From Candidatus Ruminococcus avistercoris (GTDB lineage Bacteria > Bacillota > Clostridia > Lachnospirales > Lachnospiraceae), in NCBI GenBank assembly GCA_019120315.1, contig DWVJ01000036.1, positions 1 to 64,000 of the forward strand: a stretch of 64,000 bases of DNA, in the 5' to 3' direction. The notes below the pieces were generated by a model. That model ran no database searches. It had not been told where the DNA came from and worked only from the letters and a program-made list of their open reading frames with translations. Of this stretch, positions 43,400 to 51,439 are shown one piece after another (the first letter of the stretch is position 1; every line of letters begins with the position of its first letter). The position numbers were made by a program, and so were the translations under genes.

Positions 43400-45388
43400 A
43401 TGGTACGAAAAAAATGGAGAGTACTTCTGGCCGGTCTTGGGCTGAGTCTGATCATGACCACAGGCGTCTGGGCCGCATCAGAGACTCCGGAGGGAAACAA
43501 AAACATCGTACAGGAGAACGTGACAGATCCGACGGTGCAGGACGACACGCTTGCGACGACACCGGAACCGACGGAAAGTCCGGAAGAAGGAACTCCGGAA
43601 GAGACAGAAGAACAGACAGGCGAGGAGATTCCGGAGGTATTTGTGACGCCGGAAGTGAGCGCGGAACCGACGGCAGAGCCCAGTACGACTCCGACGGCGA
43701 CACCTGCTCCCACACCGGAAGTACCGGAAGCCACAGAGCCGGGCTGGCAGGAGACAGAACAGGGAATCCGATATTTTGAGGCGGATGCTGCCGGAACGCT
43801 GAAGGAAGTAACCGGCTGGCAGGATATCGACGGTAAGACATATTACTTTGATGAAGAAGGTTATCTGCAGACCGGATGGAAGCAGATGACCAAATACGCT
43901 TTTTATTTTGAAGAAGAAGGCGCACTGGGCGAGAAGGGCGCGATGGCTCTTGGATGGAAAGATATTGATGGAAAGACCTTTTATTTCAAGAAGACCGGCG
44001 CTTATGAAATCAAAGGCGCGCTGCTGACCGGAATTCAGAATGTGGGCACAAAAACGTATTACTTTGCCAAAGATGGTGATCTGGGAACCAAAGGGCAGAT
44101 GCTGACGGGCTGGCAGGATATCGACGGCAAGACCTATTTCCTGAAACGTACCGGAGAGCGCGGCGTGAAGGGTATGATGCTGACGGGCTGGCAGAATATT
44201 GACAGCAAGCGCTATTACTTCAAGGCGACCGGAGCTCGCGGCGTGAAAGGCGTGACCCTTACCGGCATCCAGAATATCGGTTCCAGAACCTATATGTTTG
44301 AGCCGGACGGCGGCCATGGAGAAAAGGGCGAGATGCTGCTGGGATGGCAGGACTACAAAGGAAAGACCTATTATCTCAAACAGACCGGCGAGACGGGCAT
44401 CAAAGGCGCGATGCTGACCGGATTCCAGAATATCGGAAAGAAGACGTATTTCTTCAAACGTACCGGAGCTCGCGGCGTGAAGGGCGTGATGCTGACCGGA
44501 TTCCAGAATATCGACAGCAAGACATTTTTCTTTAAACGTACCGGGGAACGCGGCGTGAAGGGCATGATGCTGACAGGCTGGCAGAATATTGACGACAAGT
44601 GGTATTACTTCAAGGCGACCGGAGCCCGGGGCGTGAAGGGATATATGTTCAAGGGACTGAGCAGTATCTCCGGAAAGAAATATTACTTCAACACCAAAGG
44701 CGCAAGACAGTCCGGCTGGCAGAAGATCAACGGTTACTGGTATTACTTTAACGCAAAGGCCAACAGCGCCATGGTAACCGGCTGGCAGGATATCAGTATT
44801 GACAAGGATAAATATTATACGGCTTATTCGTCCTACCGTTTCTATTTCGGTTCCAACGGCAGACTGGTGCAGGATGTGACCAGTATAATCGGCAAGCAGA
44901 AAGCGTACCGGGCGGAAATCAGCCGTACCAGCTGTGTGGTTACGATCTATGCCAAGGACACCAGCGGAAAATGGAGAATCCCGGTGAAGGCCATGACATG
45001 TTCGGTAGGTCTTCCGGCGACGCCTACGCCGAAGAGTACCTACACATATCCTTTTAATACAATTGAAAGGATTCGTTGGGGAACTCTGATGGGTCCCTCC
45101 TATGGACAGTACTGTACCAGAATCGTGGCAGGTATCCTGTTCCACTCTGTGGCGGGCAGCGCTCCCAATCCCTATGCTCTGCCGGCAGGCGAGTACAACA
45201 GGCTGGGTTCACCGGCTTCCCACGGCTGCGTCAGACTGTGCGTAAGGGATGCCAAGTGGATCTATGACAATTGTCCGCTGGGTATGCAGGTTATCATCAA
45301 TGATAATATGTATCTGCCCTTTGACAAGCCGGCAACCATCAAGATTCCGGCGAGTCAGAACTGGGATCCCACCGACCCGAATATCTGA
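43400..45388 (+). CDS. Secreted L,D-transpeptidase (YkuD) with about 14 wall-binding repeats
   Basis: The protein has 662 residues. Signal peptide is residues 1-29 (cleavage near VWAAS). A Thr/Pro/Glu-rich linker follows to about 115. Then come about 14 repeats, mostly 26 residues (GWQDIDGKTYYF... / KGMMLT), over residues 125-475, of the choline/glucan-binding type. The C-terminal YkuD domain has the catalytic HGCVR with H608 and C610 in ASHGCVRLC. L,D-transpeptidases form 3-3 cross-links or attach proteins. Few repeats keep the W of a strict choline site (KWYYF, YWYYF), so ligand specificity is uncertain, though phosphocholine genes are nearby. AAAGGAGAGG precedes ATG. Confidence 0.92.
   Translation: MVRKKWRVLLAGLGLSLIMTTGVWAASETPEGNKNIVQENVTDPTVQDDTLATTPEPTESPEEGTPEETEEQTGEEIPEVFVTPEVSAEPTAEPSTTPTATPAPTPEVPEATEPGWQETEQGIRYFEADAAGTLKEVTGWQDIDGKTYYFDEEGYLQTGWKQMTKYAFYFEEEGALGEKGAMALGWKDIDGKTFYFKKTGAYEIKGALLTGIQNVGTKTYYFAKDGDLGTKGQMLTGWQDIDGKTYFLKRTGERGVKGMMLTGWQNIDSKRYYFKATGARGVKGVTLTGIQNIGSRTYMFEPDGGHGEKGEMLLGWQDYKGKTYYLKQTGETGIKGAMLTGFQNIGKKTYFFKRTGARGVKGVMLTGFQNIDSKTFFFKRTGERGVKGMMLTGWQNIDDKWYYFKATGARGVKGYMFKGLSSISGKKYYFNTKGARQSGWQKINGYWYYFNAKANSAMVTGWQDISIDKDKYYTAYSSYRFYFGSNGRLVQDVTSIIGKQKAYRAEISRTSCVVTIYAKDTSGKWRIPVKAMTCSVGLPATPTPKSTYTYPFNTIERIRWGTLMGPSYGQYCTRIVAGILFHSVAGSAPNPYALPAGEYNRLGSPASHGCVRLCVRDAKWIYDNCPLGMQVIINDNMYLPFDKPATIKIPASQNWDPTDPNI
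43806..44812 (+). repeat. Array of about 14 GW-type coding repeats, 78-bp core period
   Basis: Within the L,D-transpeptidase gene, the central units are 78 bp long and share long identical blocks, for example ctgacgggctggcagaatat and cgcggcgtgaagggcgtgat. The units at 44112, 44190, 44424 and 44502 are especially alike, suggesting recent duplication or gene conversion. Terminal units are shorter (60 bp) and more diverged. Confidence 0.85.
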
Positions 45389-45412
45389 TTTGTATCATTG
45401 ACAGAAGGAAAG

Positions 45413-45444
45413 AAGGACGCTGCAAAGTTTTGCAGCGTCCTTTT
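45413..45444 (+). terminator. Terminator after the L,D-transpeptidase gene
   Basis: aaggacgctgcaaa (45413-45426) pairs with tttgcagcgtcctttt (45428-45443), a nearly perfect stem ending in TTTT. It ends 16 bp before the gtrA-like start, so that gene is reached by read-through or from a promoter I cannot identify. Confidence 0.85.
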
Positions 45445-45459
45445 AAAGTGGAGAGAATC

Positions 45460-45870
45460 ATGACGGAAATCATAAAGAAACTCTGGCGAAAATATCGATC
45501 GGTTATTCTGTATCTTTTTTTCGGAGGATGCACTACGCTGGTTAATCTGCTGGCGTACTTTCTGTGCGCCTATCCCGGACATATGGGCACGGGAGCCAGC
45601 ACGGCAGCGGCCTGGTTTACGGCGGTTCTGTTTGCCTATATTACCAATAAGCTGTTTGTTTTTGAGAGCAGATCCTCTCAGAAAAAGGAACTGATCCGGG
45701 AAGCTCTGTCTTTCTTCCTCTGCCGGGCGGGGACGGGACTGCTGGATCTGGCGGTGATGGTTGTCTGTGTGGAAAAACTGGGCTGGTTTGATCTGCCGGT
45801 GAAGGTTCTTTCCAACCTCCTTGTGATTATCCTGAACTATGCAGCCAGCAGGTGGCTGATCTTTTCTTGA
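45460..45870 (+). CDS. GtrA-family small membrane protein
   Basis: The protein has 136 residues and four TM helices. YLFFGGCTTLVNLLAYFL and the end LLVIILNYAASRWLIFS match GtrA/GtcA, proteins thought to help flip undecaprenyl-phosphate-linked sugars for glycosylation of O-antigen or wall teichoic acid. ATG 45460 follows GTGGAGAG; an earlier in-frame TTG lies inside the terminator hairpin. It lies just upstream of two GT-C-like membrane protein pairs, which would be logical users of the flipped sugar. No GtrB-like undecaprenyl-sugar synthase with the expected two C-terminal TM helices is seen in the window. Confidence 0.88.
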   Translation: MTEIIKKLWRKYRSVILYLFFGGCTTLVNLLAYFLCAYPGHMGTGASTAAAWFTAVLFAYITNKLFVFESRSSQKKELIREALSFFLCRAGTGLLDLAVMVVCVEKLGWFDLPVKVLSNLLVIILNYAASRWLIFS

Positions 45871-45895
45871 CGGGGAAAGAAAAATTGATTACAAT
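45867..45895 (+). promoter_or_regulatory. Promoter of the LicA-like fusion gene
   Basis: TTGACG (45867-45872), 17-bp spacer, TACAAT (45890-45895), starting within the gtrA-like stop codon. Confidence 0.65.
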
Positions 45896-45933
45896 AGCGC
45901 CATGTTCAACAGGCGGATAAAGGAGAGGGTAAG

Positions 45934-47547
45934 GTGAAACATATCATACATACAGCGGTGATACTGGCGGCGGGAGAAAACAGAAATTTTCCCTGCCCGG
46001 AAGGGCTGCTCAAGCTTACGGATATCAATGTGATGGATCGGATTCTGAAAATACTGCAGAAAAACGGCATCGATCATATCGTGATGGTGGTGGGCGGAAA
46101 AGAGGAGCAGTATCGCCGGTATTATGAAAACAGAAATCTGATCCTGGTTTCCAACCCCCGCTATAAGTGGAGCGGCACCATGACCTCGCTGGCTCTGGCG
46201 GCGCCATACGTAAAGGAAGACTTCCTTCTGGTGGAGAGTAATCAGGTCTTTGAGGAAGCTGCTGTCACAGAGGTATTGGGTTCATCCTGTGACAACGGTA
46301 TGCTGGTCACCGTTCCCAGCGGGTCAAGGGATGAGGCTTATGTGGAATTGGCAAAGGACGGAACTATTTTTCGGATTTCCAAGGATATCCGCCAGATGAA
46401 TCACATCGACGGCGAAGCGGTCGGCATCAGCAAAATTACGCAGGATCTGTATAAACAGATGCTGGAATACTTTCAGAGCAACACGAACCCTATGCTGAAT
46501 TACGAATACGTGCTGGAAGGGATCGGGCGGCCCCATGGAATGACCGGTATCCGGGTCAATGATCTGGTATGGACGGTGATTGAGGACGAACAGCATTATC
46601 AGATGGTGAAAAACCGGCTGTATCCGAAGATTCTGCGCCGGGAACGCAGAGCCAGAGAACAGAAGGCAAAAGAAATACTGGCCAGATGTCTGCGGATAGA
46701 TGAAAAGGAAGTGCAGGAGGTCCGGGCGGGCGGCGGTATGACCAATTCCAATTTTGTCGTGAAATGCCGGCGGGAATGGTTTATATTACGGATACCGGGA
46801 GCCTGTACGAAAGAGATGGTGGATCGGAAAAGAGAAGAGCATAACAGTCTGGAAGGCTTTCATCTGGGGCTGAATCCGGAAAATGTCTATTTCGATTCGG
46901 ATACCGGGATCAAGATTACCCGCTATATCACAGACGGCGTCACGCTGAACGGCAAGACGGCCAGACTGGAGAACAGCATACGAAAAACCACGAATCTGCT
47001 GCGCAGGCTGCACGATTCGGCTGTCTGTATGCAGGGAGAGTTTTCTGTCCGGGAAGAATATGAGAAATATAAAAGGATGATCGGAAAAAGGAATGTGACC
47101 TGTTATGAAGGGTTCGAACAGGCAGACCGGCTGTTTTACCGTCTTATAAATCGTCTGGAACAATTGGGAACCGACAGAAAGCCCTGCCATAATGATCTGG
47201 TGCCGGAAAATTTTGTGATGTCGGGGGAAGGGCGGATGTATCTGATCGACTGGGAATATTCCGGTTACAATGATCCCATGTGGGATCTGGCTTCCCATCT
47301 GCTGGAAAGCGGATTTGACGAGGACGAAGAGGAACTGTTTTTCCAGTATTATTTCCAGCGGGAAATCACCCAGCAGGAAAAAGAGAAAATCCGTATTTAT
47401 GAGATTTGTCAGGACATACTCTGGAGCGCCTGGACGGTATTAAAGGAGCATGACGGTGAAGATTTCGGGACATATGGGACGGACCGGCTGGCGAGGGCTT
47501 TGGAGATGGGAAAACGATACAGTAAGTCTTATGAGCATACAGATTGA
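45934..47547 (+). CDS. Fusion of a nucleotidyltransferase-like domain and a LicA-type choline kinase
   Basis: The protein has 537 residues. Residues 5-235 look like an NTP-transferase fold (TAVILAAGENRNF, VESNQVF), but the usual G-x-R and PK of the signature are replaced (NRNFPCPEGLLK). Residues 245-537 are a choline/ethanolamine kinase: GGGMTNSNFVVKC for the nucleotide loop, Brenner motif CHNDLVPENF (H419, N420, D421) and IDWEYSGYNDPMWDLA (D439). It should make phosphocholine from choline and ATP, feeding the LicC-like enzyme at 37228. GTG 45934 is the start, 7 nt after AAGGAGAGG. No choline transporter (LicB) or LicD transferase is seen in the window. Confidence 0.82.
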   Translation: MKHIIHTAVILAAGENRNFPCPEGLLKLTDINVMDRILKILQKNGIDHIVMVVGGKEEQYRRYYENRNLILVSNPRYKWSGTMTSLALAAPYVKEDFLLVESNQVFEEAAVTEVLGSSCDNGMLVTVPSGSRDEAYVELAKDGTIFRISKDIRQMNHIDGEAVGISKITQDLYKQMLEYFQSNTNPMLNYEYVLEGIGRPHGMTGIRVNDLVWTVIEDEQHYQMVKNRLYPKILRRERRAREQKAKEILARCLRIDEKEVQEVRAGGGMTNSNFVVKCRREWFILRIPGACTKEMVDRKREEHNSLEGFHLGLNPENVYFDSDTGIKITRYITDGVTLNGKTARLENSIRKTTNLLRRLHDSAVCMQGEFSVREEYEKYKRMIGKRNVTCYEGFEQADRLFYRLINRLEQLGTDRKPCHNDLVPENFVMSGEGRMYLIDWEYSGYNDPMWDLASHLLESGFDEDEEELFFQYYFQREITQQEKEKIRIYEICQDILWSAWTVLKEHDGEDFGTYGTDRLARALEMGKRYSKSYEHTD

Positions 47548-47572
47548 AATGAACGGCGATCTATGTTAAGAT
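47544..47572 (+). promoter_or_regulatory. Promoter of the first split membrane protein pair
   Basis: TTGAAA (47544-47549), 17-bp spacer, TAAGAT (47567-47572). The leader of about 60 nt ends in AGGAGG. Confidence 0.55.
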
Positions 47573-47637
47573 AGTCTACGCAAATTGCGGTTAACGAGAG
47601 AAACGCAGAGAGATTCTGCAATAGGAGGAAACACAAA

Positions 47638-48696
47638 ATGGCGGAAATCATAAAAGCCGGAATCGGGCTGGTTTTAGAGTTTGTCGTTTTTTTCTGTTTG
47701 GGAAATCTTTTGATGCGAAAACTGAAGATGCGGGAAGAGGCGTCATTGTCCCTGGTTCTGGGGTATATACTGTATTTTTCTCTGTTTGAGATTGCGGCGG
47801 TTCCGATGGTCCTTTCCTGGGCGCCGCTGCATGTTCTGAGCGCGGTCTGGGCCGTTTTGCTGGCGGCGCTTATTGTCTTTTCTGTGATTGCTTTTCGGAA
47901 ACAGTGGCTTTGGCAGATAAAGGAAATGGGAAGCGCTGTCAAGGCTCACGGCCTGCTTTTCTTTCTTGTGGCTTTGGTGATTCTGATTCAGTGTCTGATC
48001 GTGGTATGTTATCAGGATACGACAGTGGACGCCGCTTATTATGTCGGAATGGTGAGCACATCTTTGTATACGGATACACTGGGCAGATACAATCCCTATA
48101 CCGGCCTGATTTATGAGACGTTTCAGGCAAGGTACGTATTTTCTACTTATCCAATGCATAATGCGGTGTGGTGCCAGATCCTGGGAATGCATCCCATCGT
48201 TCAGGCCAAGATTGTAATGCCGGTATTTAATGTGCTGGTATCCAATCTGATCATTTACCATATTGGAAAGCGGCTTTTTCACGGGGGAAGAAAACAGGCC
48301 GATCTGATGGTCTGCTTTGTCTGCCTGATGCAGCTGTTTACTTATACGGTATATACGCCGGGCTTCTTTTTTTTCACCAGAAATTATGAGGGCAAATCGA
48401 TCCTGGCAAACATTGTTTTTCCGCTGATACTGTACTGCAGTATCTGGTTCTGGCAGCGGCCAAAAGATAAAAATGTATGGATCGTTCTTCTGCTGATATC
48501 TCTTGGAGGCGTGGCGATTTCAGGTTCATCCATCATTTTGCCGGTGGCGGTCAGCGCGGGCATCCTTCCGGTTCTTGCTGCGAGGAAACAGGCGAAAGCT
48601 TTGGGATTTTGGATACTTTGCATGCTGCCCTCGCTTTTGTATGCCGGAATCTATTTTGCGGAAAAGATGGGATGGGTTACTTTCATGGCGTCATAG
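47638..48696 (+). CDS. Polytopic membrane protein, N-terminal half of a GT-C-like pair (DUF6077-like), pair 1
   Basis: The protein has 352 residues and about nine TM helices. After four helices comes a loop with TTVDAAYYVGM (D131), then NPYTGLIYETFQARYVFSTYP, GKRLFHGG and NYEGKSILAN. These blocks recur in the protein at 51436. Acidic residues in an early extracytoplasmic loop followed by many helices are what GT-C glycosyltransferases show, but I cannot prove the family; DUF6077 is my best recollection. The protein stops after LLYAGIYFAEKMGW, where a single-chain homologue would be expected to continue. AGGAGG precedes ATG 47638. The partner half begins 8 bp downstream. Confidence 0.75.
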   Translation: MAEIIKAGIGLVLEFVVFFCLGNLLMRKLKMREEASLSLVLGYILYFSLFEIAAVPMVLSWAPLHVLSAVWAVLLAALIVFSVIAFRKQWLWQIKEMGSAVKAHGLLFFLVALVILIQCLIVVCYQDTTVDAAYYVGMVSTSLYTDTLGRYNPYTGLIYETFQARYVFSTYPMHNAVWCQILGMHPIVQAKIVMPVFNVLVSNLIIYHIGKRLFHGGRKQADLMVCFVCLMQLFTYTVYTPGFFFFTRNYEGKSILANIVFPLILYCSIWFWQRPKDKNVWIVLLLISLGGVAISGSSIILPVAVSAGILPVLAARKQAKALGFWILCMLPSLLYAGIYFAEKMGWVTFMAS

Positions 48697-48704
48697 GAGG
48701 AAAC

Positions 48705-49556
48705 ATGGGCGGAGTATCAATCGAAGAATCCGGGTTAGGATTTGTATGGGTTTGTCTGCAGAAATATTGGGGGACTTGTCTTCTTCCGGCGCTGTTTCTG
48801 GCAGGGATTCTCTGGAGCCTTTTAAGGCACAGAAATCGGGAAGCGGGGATTTTTCTGTTTTATACGATCTTTCTGCTGTTGACGGCCTATAATCCTCTTT
48901 TGGTAAACTACATTGTGCCGAAGGTGAATTTTGAAAATGAATATTATCGCTTTTTCTGGATGCTCCCGGTGGTGCCGGGAGTGGCTTATTATGCCGTTCG
49001 TCTGATTTTCTATGCGAAAAAGCTGTGGAAAAGGGTGGTTCTTGGCCTGGTATCTGCGGGAGTCATGATTATGGTCGGCGTTCCGCTGCAGGGAGTGGTG
49101 GAGAATTTTACCATGATCGAAAACGTATATAAAGTACCGGATGATCTGCGGACCATCTGTGAGCTGATCCATCAGGACAGCGATAAAAAAGAGCCGCGGG
49201 TGGTTTTCGACCGGGATTTAAATACGATGGCCAGACAGTATGACCCTTCTTTGCGTCTTGTGCTGCACCGTGACGCGGTGCTGTACCGCGCAGGCAGCAC
49301 CATCACTGCCCGTATGAATGAAGACAGTCCGTGGTATCAAAGACAGAAGATTATTATGGATCTGCTCTATTACGGCGAACCGGTGAAGTTGGAGACGTTC
49401 AGAAACGCTCTGATTCAGACGGAGACGGAATATCTGGCGGTTCCAAAAGAGAAAGCGGACGAATCCTATCTGGAGGAGGCAGGCTGCGTGCTGCTGGCCC
49501 GTACAGAGAATTATATCTTATACCGGTTTCAGGAGACGGAGGAAGAGCCTTCCTGA
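48705..49556 (+). CDS. Membrane protein, C-terminal half of the GT-C-like pair 1
   Basis: The protein has 283 residues. Four to five TM helices fill about 20-155, and a soluble extracytoplasmic domain of about 125 residues follows. Blocks YYRFFWMLPVVPG, NVYKVPDDLRTICELI and MARQYDPSLRLVLHRDAV recur in diverged form in the protein at 52495. TAGGAGG sits 4 nt before ATG 48705 and partly in the stop of the previous gene, so it is efficiently and independently initiated. This argues for a natural two-subunit protein rather than a broken gene. Confidence 0.72.
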   Translation: MGGVSIEESGLGFVWVCLQKYWGTCLLPALFLAGILWSLLRHRNREAGIFLFYTIFLLLTAYNPLLVNYIVPKVNFENEYYRFFWMLPVVPGVAYYAVRLIFYAKKLWKRVVLGLVSAGVMIMVGVPLQGVVENFTMIENVYKVPDDLRTICELIHQDSDKKEPRVVFDRDLNTMARQYDPSLRLVLHRDAVLYRAGSTITARMNEDSPWYQRQKIIMDLLYYGEPVKLETFRNALIQTETEYLAVPKEKADESYLEEAGCVLLARTENYILYRFQETEEEPS

Positions 49557-49580
49557 AAAGGCTTTTGGATGGCAGCTGTT

Positions 49581-49609
49581 TTGCACAAAAGCATCATATG
49601 TGATATAAT
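49581..49609 (+). promoter_or_regulatory. Promoter of the exported beta-repeat protein and second pair
   Basis: TTGCAC (49581-49586), 17-bp spacer, TATAAT (49604-49609, perfect). It provides the second split pair and following teichoic acid genes with their own transcription start, since no other promoter is evident until 56878. Confidence 0.7.
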
Positions 49610-49699
49610 AACCCAAATATGCATGCCGCATATATTATGAGGGGAGTTTCAATAATTTGCAGGAGTGTAAAGTCTGATTTGTCCGGACTTGAAAAAGTT

Positions 49700-51439
49700 A
49701 TGAAAAATATTCATGGAGTTCGTTTGTGGGTGCAGGGAATATTTTGCGCAGCGGCCGTGTTTTTTCTTTGCTCCCCCGTGGAATGTCTGGCAGATCTGAA
49801 ATCTTCGGATGCGTTTCGAAACACAGAATGGACTCTGCTGACAGAATATGAAATCGGAAACAATACGGCGAATCTGCAGTCGGTCTGCAGCACAGACACA
49901 TATATTGTCTGTCTTATCAATTCTTCCAATGAGGAGATGCTTCCGGACAAACTGGTGGCGTTTTATAAAGGCGGATCGGATGCACAGGGGAATCCTGTGA
50001 CGCCTTACAGCGTCGCTCTGGAAGTTGAGGAAAAGGATTATGAACATGGAAACGGCATGGCTTATAATCCCGGTACCCATGAGATCATCATAGCAGGAGG
50101 CAAAAACCTGGATCCGGCCAATAAGGGCTGCCTGTTCATTGTGGACGCGGATACTCTGAAGTTCAAGAGAAAAGTGAAAATATCGGATCAGTGGAATGTA
50201 CACGCCATTGATTACAGTGTGAATGATGATACTTATCTGATTCAGAAAGGCGGCGCCGGCGGTTACGATTTTATTGAAACGGATGCGGATTTTAATACCA
50301 TTCGTGAAATTGACAATATGGTTGAGGTCGGGGCAGGCGGTACCTTCCAGGATCTTTGCGTCTGCGGAGACGATCTTGTCACGCTGCCCTATGACGGAGA
50401 TAAGGAGTATAACGGGAATATTCAGATTTATTCCAGAAAGGAACAGAAACTTCTGGGAGAATACCAGATGAACATTTCCTCAGATTCGGAAGTGGTGGAA
50501 GCGGAATCGATTTCTGAACTTTCGCCCGGGAGTTTTGTACTGGGCTGCGCCATACGAAATCCCAGAAGGATTGCGCTGTATGGAGCCACGCTGCCCATGG
50601 CTTATAACGTCCATACTTCCATTGATAACGGGAAAATCACCAAATCCATTGAGGGAGCAGACTTAGGATCGGACTGTGAGATTACTTATCAGCCTGAAGA
50701 AAACTATGAAGTAAAGGAAATTACGGTGGACGGGGAGAATATCTCCGTCGAGGAAAACGAGGCGGGGTATACATTCCGCAGTATCACCCAGGATCATACG
50801 ATTCATGTGAAATGTACGGAGATTCCTTTGTTTGAGATATCTGCGGAGGCGAAAAACGGTGTTGTTGAGCAGTCGCAGATGATCCGAAGAGACAAAGATG
50901 TGACGGTATATTTTGAGCCGGATGAGCATTACGAGCTGGATTATGTGCTGGTGGACGGCGAACCGGTCAGCCCGGATGAAGAGGGAAATTCAGTAACGCT
51001 GAAAAATATTCAGCAGGCACATCATATCCAGGTTTTTTTCTCTGAGATTCCGGCTTTTATGATCACGGCAGAGGTAAAAAACGGCGAGATATCCGATAAA
51101 GTATGCCGCGTTTACCGGGATGAAAACTGCACGGTCACCTTTAAGGGTGATAAGGATTATGAACTGTACCGGGTTTATGTGGACGGAAAAGAGCTGGAGC
51201 AGCTTCCAGAAAGCGAAAGCTATACTTTTGAACAGGTGCAGACGCACCACGATATTCAGGTATATTATCGATGGAAATACAGTAATCTTTTCTGGTTTGC
51301 GGCCGGAGGGCTTCTAAGCCTGCTGGTATGGTATCTTCTGATGGTATGGAAACGCCGCAGGCGTATGAGGATGGCACAGGTAGAGAGAAATATCTGGAAG
51401 GACGAAATGAAGGAAGTACGGGGAGAAGACGAAGAATGA
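49700..51439 (+). CDS. Exported, membrane-anchored protein with propeller-like N-domain and three bacterial beta-repeats
   Basis: The protein has 579 residues. The signal peptide ends near VECLA (residue about 27). Residues 30-305 are rich in short beta blocks with D-x-D turns and suggest a propeller-like fold; no repeats are clear enough to be sure. Residues about 305-535 hold three copies of a 70-80-residue beta-repeat (VDGENISVEENEAGYTF, VDGEPVSPDEEGN, VDGKELEQLPESESYTF), like the Flg_new_2/InlB-type divergent repeats. One TM helix (about 538-556) and a basic cytoplasmic tail RRRRMRMAQ end it. Start uncertain: ATG 49700 lacks a good ribosome site; TTG 49679 lies 13 nt after AGGAG. Its stop overlaps the next start. 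Confidence 0.72.
   Translation: MKNIHGVRLWVQGIFCAAAVFFLCSPVECLADLKSSDAFRNTEWTLLTEYEIGNNTANLQSVCSTDTYIVCLINSSNEEMLPDKLVAFYKGGSDAQGNPVTPYSVALEVEEKDYEHGNGMAYNPGTHEIIIAGGKNLDPANKGCLFIVDADTLKFKRKVKISDQWNVHAIDYSVNDDTYLIQKGGAGGYDFIETDADFNTIREIDNMVEVGAGGTFQDLCVCGDDLVTLPYDGDKEYNGNIQIYSRKEQKLLGEYQMNISSDSEVVEAESISELSPGSFVLGCAIRNPRRIALYGATLPMAYNVHTSIDNGKITKSIEGADLGSDCEITYQPEENYEVKEITVDGENISVEENEAGYTFRSITQDHTIHVKCTEIPLFEISAEAKNGVVEQSQMIRRDKDVTVYFEPDEHYELDYVLVDGEPVSPDEEGNSVTLKNIQQAHHIQVFFSEIPAFMITAEVKNGEISDKVCRVYRDENCTVTFKGDKDYELYRVYVDGKELEQLPESESYTFEQVQTHHDIQVYYRWKYSNLFWFAAGGLLSLLVWYLLMVWKRRRRMRMAQVERNIWKDEMKEVRGEDEE

Noticed and set aside
43478-45145. 555-codon minus-strand frame opposite the L,D-transpeptidase repeats
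   Set aside because: A by-product of the repetitive coding strand; its own repeats mirror the sense ones.
43300-47547. Mobile element or genomic island boundaries around the envelope genes
   Set aside because: No integrase, transposase, tRNA or flanking direct repeat was seen.
48477-48704. Upstream extension of the second half of pair 1 overlapping the first half
   Set aside because: It lies in another frame of the first-half gene, and the ribosome site TAGGAGG with ATG 48705 explains the start; the extension has no similarity to the equivalent protein at 52495.
48690-48710. Frameshift or sequencing error separating the two halves of pair 1
   Set aside because: The paralogous pair at 51436/52495 is split at the same point and both second halves have strong ribosome sites, so the split is real.
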